NCBI GenBank assembly: GCA_933822405.4
Contig: CAKOGP040001766.1
Span: 1-19,643 of the forward strand
Direction: 5' to 3'
From: Cylindrotheca closterium
Taxonomy: Eukaryota; Bacillariophyta; Bacillariophyceae; Bacillariales; Bacillariaceae
Length of the DNA stretch: 19,643 nucleotides
Under the pieces are notes generated by a model. That model had not been told where the DNA came from and did no database searches. It saw only the letters and a program-made list of their open reading frames with translations. Position numbers and translations under genes: made by a program. Below are positions 16,023-19,643 of the stretch, piece by piece; positions within the stretch are counted from its first letter, which is position 1, and every line of letters begins with the position of its first letter.

Positions 16023-17910
16023 CTATTCCTGTGGACCAAGAATCAGATCCCTGAACTTGCGAAACTTCTCACCTTGCAATGGCTTAGTCATAAAATCCGC
16101 AATCATATTGTCAGTTGGACAGAATTTGATCTTATTCCCTTCTCAACTTGATCTGTGATAAAGAAATAACGAATATTGATAGCTCGGCTTCTTTTGCCCG
16201 CGCTCTTGCGACCATTCTCTTCCAGTAGAATTGCGCTTTTGTTATCCTGATACAAGATATTCTTCTCGATCGGACACCCTTGCCACTCCATGAACAACTT
16301 AGTCCCAAATATCATAGTGACAACATCGTCAACAGCAACCAGTTCCGCTTCCGTACTGCTACTACTGTTTAGTTTTTCTTTCTTCGACATCACTTGAGCT
16401 GCACTTCCTCCAAAAGACAGAGTGCCGCCATCATGGCTCTTGAAATCTGGATGCACCGCAAAAGATGCGTCGATCATCCATTTCATGACTCATAGTGATT
16501 CTTCGGAAAGTGTCAGGTGATACAACAATGTACAAAACAAATATTGCATCATGCGAACACACTTCTTCCAATCAGACTCAGGTTCTCAAACTCTTGAGGC
16601 AAGAATAGTAATTGTTGGATGGATATCCAAACGAGCTCTCTTAGAGACATAAGTCCCCTTGCAACAGTAGTATGAAAGATTTGAGGGTACTCAGCATTGA
16701 GTAACTTTCCTTTACCAGCCTCCATTAAAGCGTTAGCAGCTGGTGTTTCCTGCTTTGAATCCTTGTTGAACTTGATAGGAAAATCTTCCAACATATTCTT
16801 GACATAGTCGTCCATGCGGATCTTGAGTTTTCCTTTCACCAAGAAATCCAAAGTCATTCCAAGATATCTGTGTGAACCATATCTCATGTTCAACCACTTA
16901 GCAAATTTGTCATTTACTTTCAGATCCATGTGACTTGACATAAGATCGTCAACATGAAATCTGATAGTTTGCTGTCTTTCATCAACAACTTTGTTAGCAA
17001 CACACGGGTCATACGGATTGAAAACAAATCCCTTTGCCTCCAAATTACTTTGAAACTGATTATAGAATAGGAGGCTCGATTGCTACATCCCATATCTAGC
17101 ACGTAGTACCTGCACATAGATTACTCGCTTTCCGTTCTCTAAAACAACGTATTCGCGATACCCTGGGGCCATGTCAATCAATATCTGGACCATCATGCCA
17201 GTGATTTTCATGTAGATACAATTTTCTCCTTCCTTAGCTTCAGGCATATAAGTTTGAATGAAAGCATGAGGCACGTCCATCGTAATTATATCTCTACCTC
17301 CGTGTGCATCAATAACACAAGTAATGGTGATTGCTTCTTGTGAAGCAGTTTGACTTGCAGTGTCCTCTCGCGATAACCATTCACGAGTTCCATTGCCTCG
17401 GTATACTAGGCGACCTTTAATTGTCTTTTCAAATTGCTTTTCCGCGAGTAACATCATCGCTGATTGGGTCTTCTTTCGCTCAGACGCAGTCATGTCTTTC
17501 ACAAATTTGGGAGTAAAACAATCTCTCAGGATCATTTGTCTCAATTCCTTATCCACAGCATCTTTTCCATTGTCACCAAGCTTCTTCAGTCCTTGATTGA
17601 TGTAATACTGTTGAATGAAGCTCAGACCTTCGTCGGTATCAAACTTTGCCTTGATCTGCATCAGACAACGAGCGATCAGAATAGCGTCGTGCTCTTCATA
17701 ATCAGCTTTCATCTCATTCCCAATCTGTTGGAAACATAGATTGTGCTGTGCTTCAAGGATAGCTTTACTGTCTTTAGTACTGGGACTTCCCTCTTTGGTA
17801 CAAATACCAGACTTCAATTTGTCCTTCAACAGTTTCACTTCCCTTTCTTGATGCTTGCGTCTTGTCGCAACTCGATTCTTGTTCTTACTGGCAGAACTGC
17901 CACTCCTGCT
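16023..17910 (-). pseudogene. Ty1/copia Pol remnant: reverse transcriptase and RNase H
   Basis: Read right to left, a basic segment (SASKNKNRVATRRKHQERE) leads to an ATG at 17838 and a 251-codon frame. Its copia reverse transcriptase blocks include KGRLVYRGNGTREWL, ITMDVPHAFIQTYMPE with the first catalytic Asp, and VLENGKRVIYVQVLRARYGM. A second frame (17043-16549) carries IRFHVDDLMSSH with the VDD active site and YLGMTLDF; a loop before YLGM is shortened. A third (16486-16103) is RNase H with MIDASFAVHPDFKSHDGGT, SSSSTEAELVAVDD and LYQDNKSAI, holding the catalytic acidic residues. The end MTKPLQGEKFRKFRDLILG continues in another frame to a stop at 16023. Catalytic residues survive, but at least three frameshifts break the gene. 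No integrase or protease motif is found upstream. Confidence 0.82.
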
Positions 17911-17959
17911 CGATGGTCATCCTCTTGGTTTCTTTGGAACCTGAGAAAGGTTCAACCCT

Positions 17960-18630
17960 GACATTATAGCTTGTGCATACGTTTGCCCAGATCAAGTGAC
18001 CTTTGCTATTTGAGGCTCTTCAGGCTCAAATACAATCTCTTCTTCTGGCGGTTCTTGTAGATCCTCCAGATCGGTAACGAGGCTCCCAATATCATCGGTT
18101 CCAGCATCAGAGGAGCTGTTCTCGTTCGATCACAATTGCACAGGAATACTGTTGCAAGAACGGCTTCAAAGATATCATCCTTGAACTTGTCTTTAGCAGT
18201 AGTATCGGTGCTAGCAATAACAGCATACGCTTTTGTCTTGACTGCAAAATTTTGGAACCAGGCAACGCCATATAGATCTTGCAGGACTTCAGCCTGTCTC
18301 AAGAATTGTTCCTTGAAATGCATCAAGTTTTTGGTTGTTCCTTGCTTCATAGCAAAGAACTTTTGATTGGCTTTCCAGAAATCCAAGAAGTCATACTCAG
18401 CATTGGCACTCTTCTTCATTAATTGTTCAATAGGTTTCAAGAGTTCGATTGGGTCTTCAAGAGTAGTCGTGAAATCGGCTTGACCTCGAAGCTTGATATC
18501 CATCGCTTTTGTCACAAACTTAAGCATGATGTTTGATTTGACAGTTCTCTTGTCAACGAATCCCTCACTCCTTTGTAGATAAGGCAGTGCTGTTCTTGAC
18601 GTAAATTTGTTTTGTTGCCTTTTGTGATTG
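17960..18630 (-). pseudogene. Gag remnant of the copia element
   Basis: Minus-strand coding begins right next to the LTR: the frame of ATG 18527 is open upstream to the LTR edge (ALPYLQRSEGFVDKRT) but without an ATG, so the original start is lost or altered. The 173-codon part from 18527 (MLKFVTKAMDIKLRG, FLDFWKANQKFFAMKQGTTKNL, FKEQFLRQAEVLQDL) resembles Gag of copia-type elements. Near 18125 the frame changes into an acidic stretch (SSSDAGTDDIGSLVTDLEDL) that looks like the linker normally found between integrase and reverse transcriptase. The frame change thus probably marks the deletion that removed protease and integrase. Confidence 0.65.
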
Positions 18631-18632
18631 AA

Positions 18633-18892
18633 TGTTAGAATAAAGCAAAATGTGCTCTATCGTGACTGCTTTTATCGCTCAGAACAAACTCTCTGCCATC
18701 TAAATTCTTAATCAATTGTACAACACTTTCACAACAATAGTCCTCCTGTGTTAGGTATACTTTGAATGAAATTGTTCCTATTTGATTAATGTTTGGCTTG
18801 AATTGATGATTCAATCACAAAAGTGAGTTCAACGATTTCCCCTTGGAAAATCCCTTGTTTACAGAACGCGATTTGACTTCTACGAGGATTCT
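18633..18892 (-). repeat. 5' LTR of the copia element (right, truncated)
   Basis: 260 bp matching 15431-15685, including TGTTAGAATAAAG at the internal end. The outer end stops at GATTCT where similarity ends abruptly and an unrelated sequence starts, so about 225 bp of its 5' part are missing compared with the left LTR. Confidence 0.75.
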
Positions 18893-19122
18893 AGCGCTCC
18901 ACAGTCCCACTTGGAGAACTTTGATGCGCGATTGTGGCGCGCAAACGTATCTTGTAGTCGTATGAGTCGCTTTTTGTGTCATAAACGAATTGACGAAAAT
19001 AGTGATGTATCACCTAACTACCGACGCCAGAGGAGACAGCACATAAACTGAACAGCACTCAGCAATCAATAAAGAGTTTTTGAACAGCAATAAAATAATA
19101 AGCTTAAGTATTTGAAATGGGC
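18893..19122. other. Interval between the copia element and the right-edge gene
   Basis: No supported gene. The sequence is unrelated to what lies left of the copia element, as expected if DNA was lost with the outer part of the LTR. It contains GCGCG-rich words (18926-18942) and, near 19070-19095, AATAAA-type words that read as AATAAA on the plus strand. A plus-strand frame is open for about 50 codons from 18893 but shows nothing recognisable. Confidence 0.5.
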
Positions 19123-19643
19123 CTAGTCCTTCTGAACAGCTTCTGCATCAGATATTGGCTGAAATGTTTTTCGAAGCTCTTTTTCGTCTGGTTTGTCCCT
19201 GTGCTCCTCCTTCCATCTTCTGACAACGTCATTGGCAATCAGAGCCCTAATACTGGTGTACGTGATAGACACAGGTTTGCCTTCATTGTATGCGGCCTTG
19301 TCGCTTTCATCGAGAAGTTCTCGAACCATTGCGTTCATATTTTTGGCTTTCAGACACTTTGCGAAGACGACTGACTCTGCCAGCCATATATGGAGTTATG
19401 TCTACGCCTTGCTGCCTCTGTCGCGCCGAAACACTGAGACTCTTTCCATGTTGTTTCTCCACGTTCGCAGCATAGTCGCGTTGTCGTCTTGCACTTTCTT
19501 TCGCACTCTTCTTGCCAAGATTTGCCAGTGTAATATCAAGTTTGTGTTCATATCCTTCCTTGTCTTGTTTTTTTCTGTTCCTCCACGTAATTGTAAATAT
19601 TGAGGCTATGTTTCAATACATTTTCCAGTCTTGCAGGACCACG
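19123..19643 (-). pseudogene. Unknown hydrophilic protein gene, frame-broken, runs off right edge
   Basis: Three overlapping minus-strand frames carry consecutive protein-like, charged sequence ending at one stop (19123). The first, from the window edge, reads RLENVLKHSLNIYNYVEEQKK. The second, after a run of seven A (minus strand; plus about 19567-19573), reads KEGYEHKLDITLANLGKKSA, KESARRQRDYAANVEKQHG and QGVDITPYMAGRVSRLR. The third, from about 19375, reads FAKCLKAKNMNAMVRELLDE, SITYTSIRALIANDVVRRWK and DEKELRKTFQPISDAEAVQKD. No domain is recognised; it is helical and rich in Lys, Arg and Glu. Frame changes at a homopolymer and near 19360 suggest a decayed gene, or sequencing errors, rather than introns, since I saw no convincing splice sites. 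Confidence 0.5.

Larger units (their letters stand above)
15431..18892 (-). mobile_element. Integrase-less Ty1/copia element with unequal LTRs
   Basis: Direct repeats at 15431-15685 and 18633-18892 start with TGTTAGAATAAAG and end at ACGAGGATTCT, with roughly twenty differences. Between them the minus strand encodes Gag, then a Ty1/copia reverse transcriptase and RNase H, with no integrase or protease. On the minus strand the pol end is followed by GGCAGGAGTG, purine-rich, then TGTTGG (plus 15911-15916), a fitting polypurine tract and LTR start. The left (3') LTR is therefore probably 15431-15916, about 486 bp, with TGTT...AACA ends, and the right (5') LTR is truncated at 18892, which would explain why no target duplication flanks the element. 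Frameshifts and LTR divergence show it is old. Confidence 0.82.

Noticed and set aside
1..19643. tRNA, rRNA, CRISPR or bacterial-type operons
   Set aside because: Looked for characteristic repeats and conserved RNA words and found none.

Overview
The window looks like repeat-rich nuclear DNA of a stramenopile alga, most likely a pennate diatom. The grounds are paired helicase-associated-type (HA) repeat proteins, which are abundant in diatom genomes, and Ty1/copia and Ty3/gypsy retroelements whose Gag and Pol wording matches the type found in diatoms. There are no bacterial-style operons, and no rRNA, tRNA or CRISPR was seen. Assignment to a diatom is inference from protein style; no species is claimed.

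Layout. (1) Positions 1-5052, minus strand: a decayed Ty3/gypsy-type element that runs off the left edge, read right to left as Gag, retropepsin, reverse transcriptase, RNase H, an extra domain, then the zinc finger and start of the integrase core. The extra domain, between RNase H and integrase, resembles a catalytically eroded DNA cytosine-5 methyltransferase. (2) Positions 5746-13493, plus strand: three paralogous HA-repeat genes (called A, B and C here) in tandem, with a probable fourth truncated start at 14068. (3) Positions 7064-10444, inserted between A and B: a very young gag-only LTR element in the order LTR-gag-LTR-gag-LTR, with 266-bp LTRs and a 4-bp GAAT duplication at its outer ends. 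(4) Positions 13494-15141: mostly gene-free, with a few inverted repeats. (5) Positions 15142-15430: the start of a probable DNA-binding (helix-turn-helix, transposase-like) gene, cut by (6) an old, integrase-less Ty1/copia element at 15431-18892 on the minus strand. Its left LTR appears complete (about 486 bp) and its right LTR truncated (260 bp). (7) Positions 19123-19643, minus strand: a broken or multi-exon unknown gene that runs off the right edge.

The only host genes that look intact are A, B and C. They share two N-terminal acidic/Ser-Pro motifs, basic patches that could be nuclear localisation signals, two C-terminal HA repeats and a short conserved 3' flank, so they arose by tandem duplication; B and C are the closest pair. 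Retroelements of three ages surround and interrupt the cluster: the decayed gypsy element, the copia element with roughly twenty differences between the shared parts of its LTRs, and the nearly unmutated gag-only tandem element.
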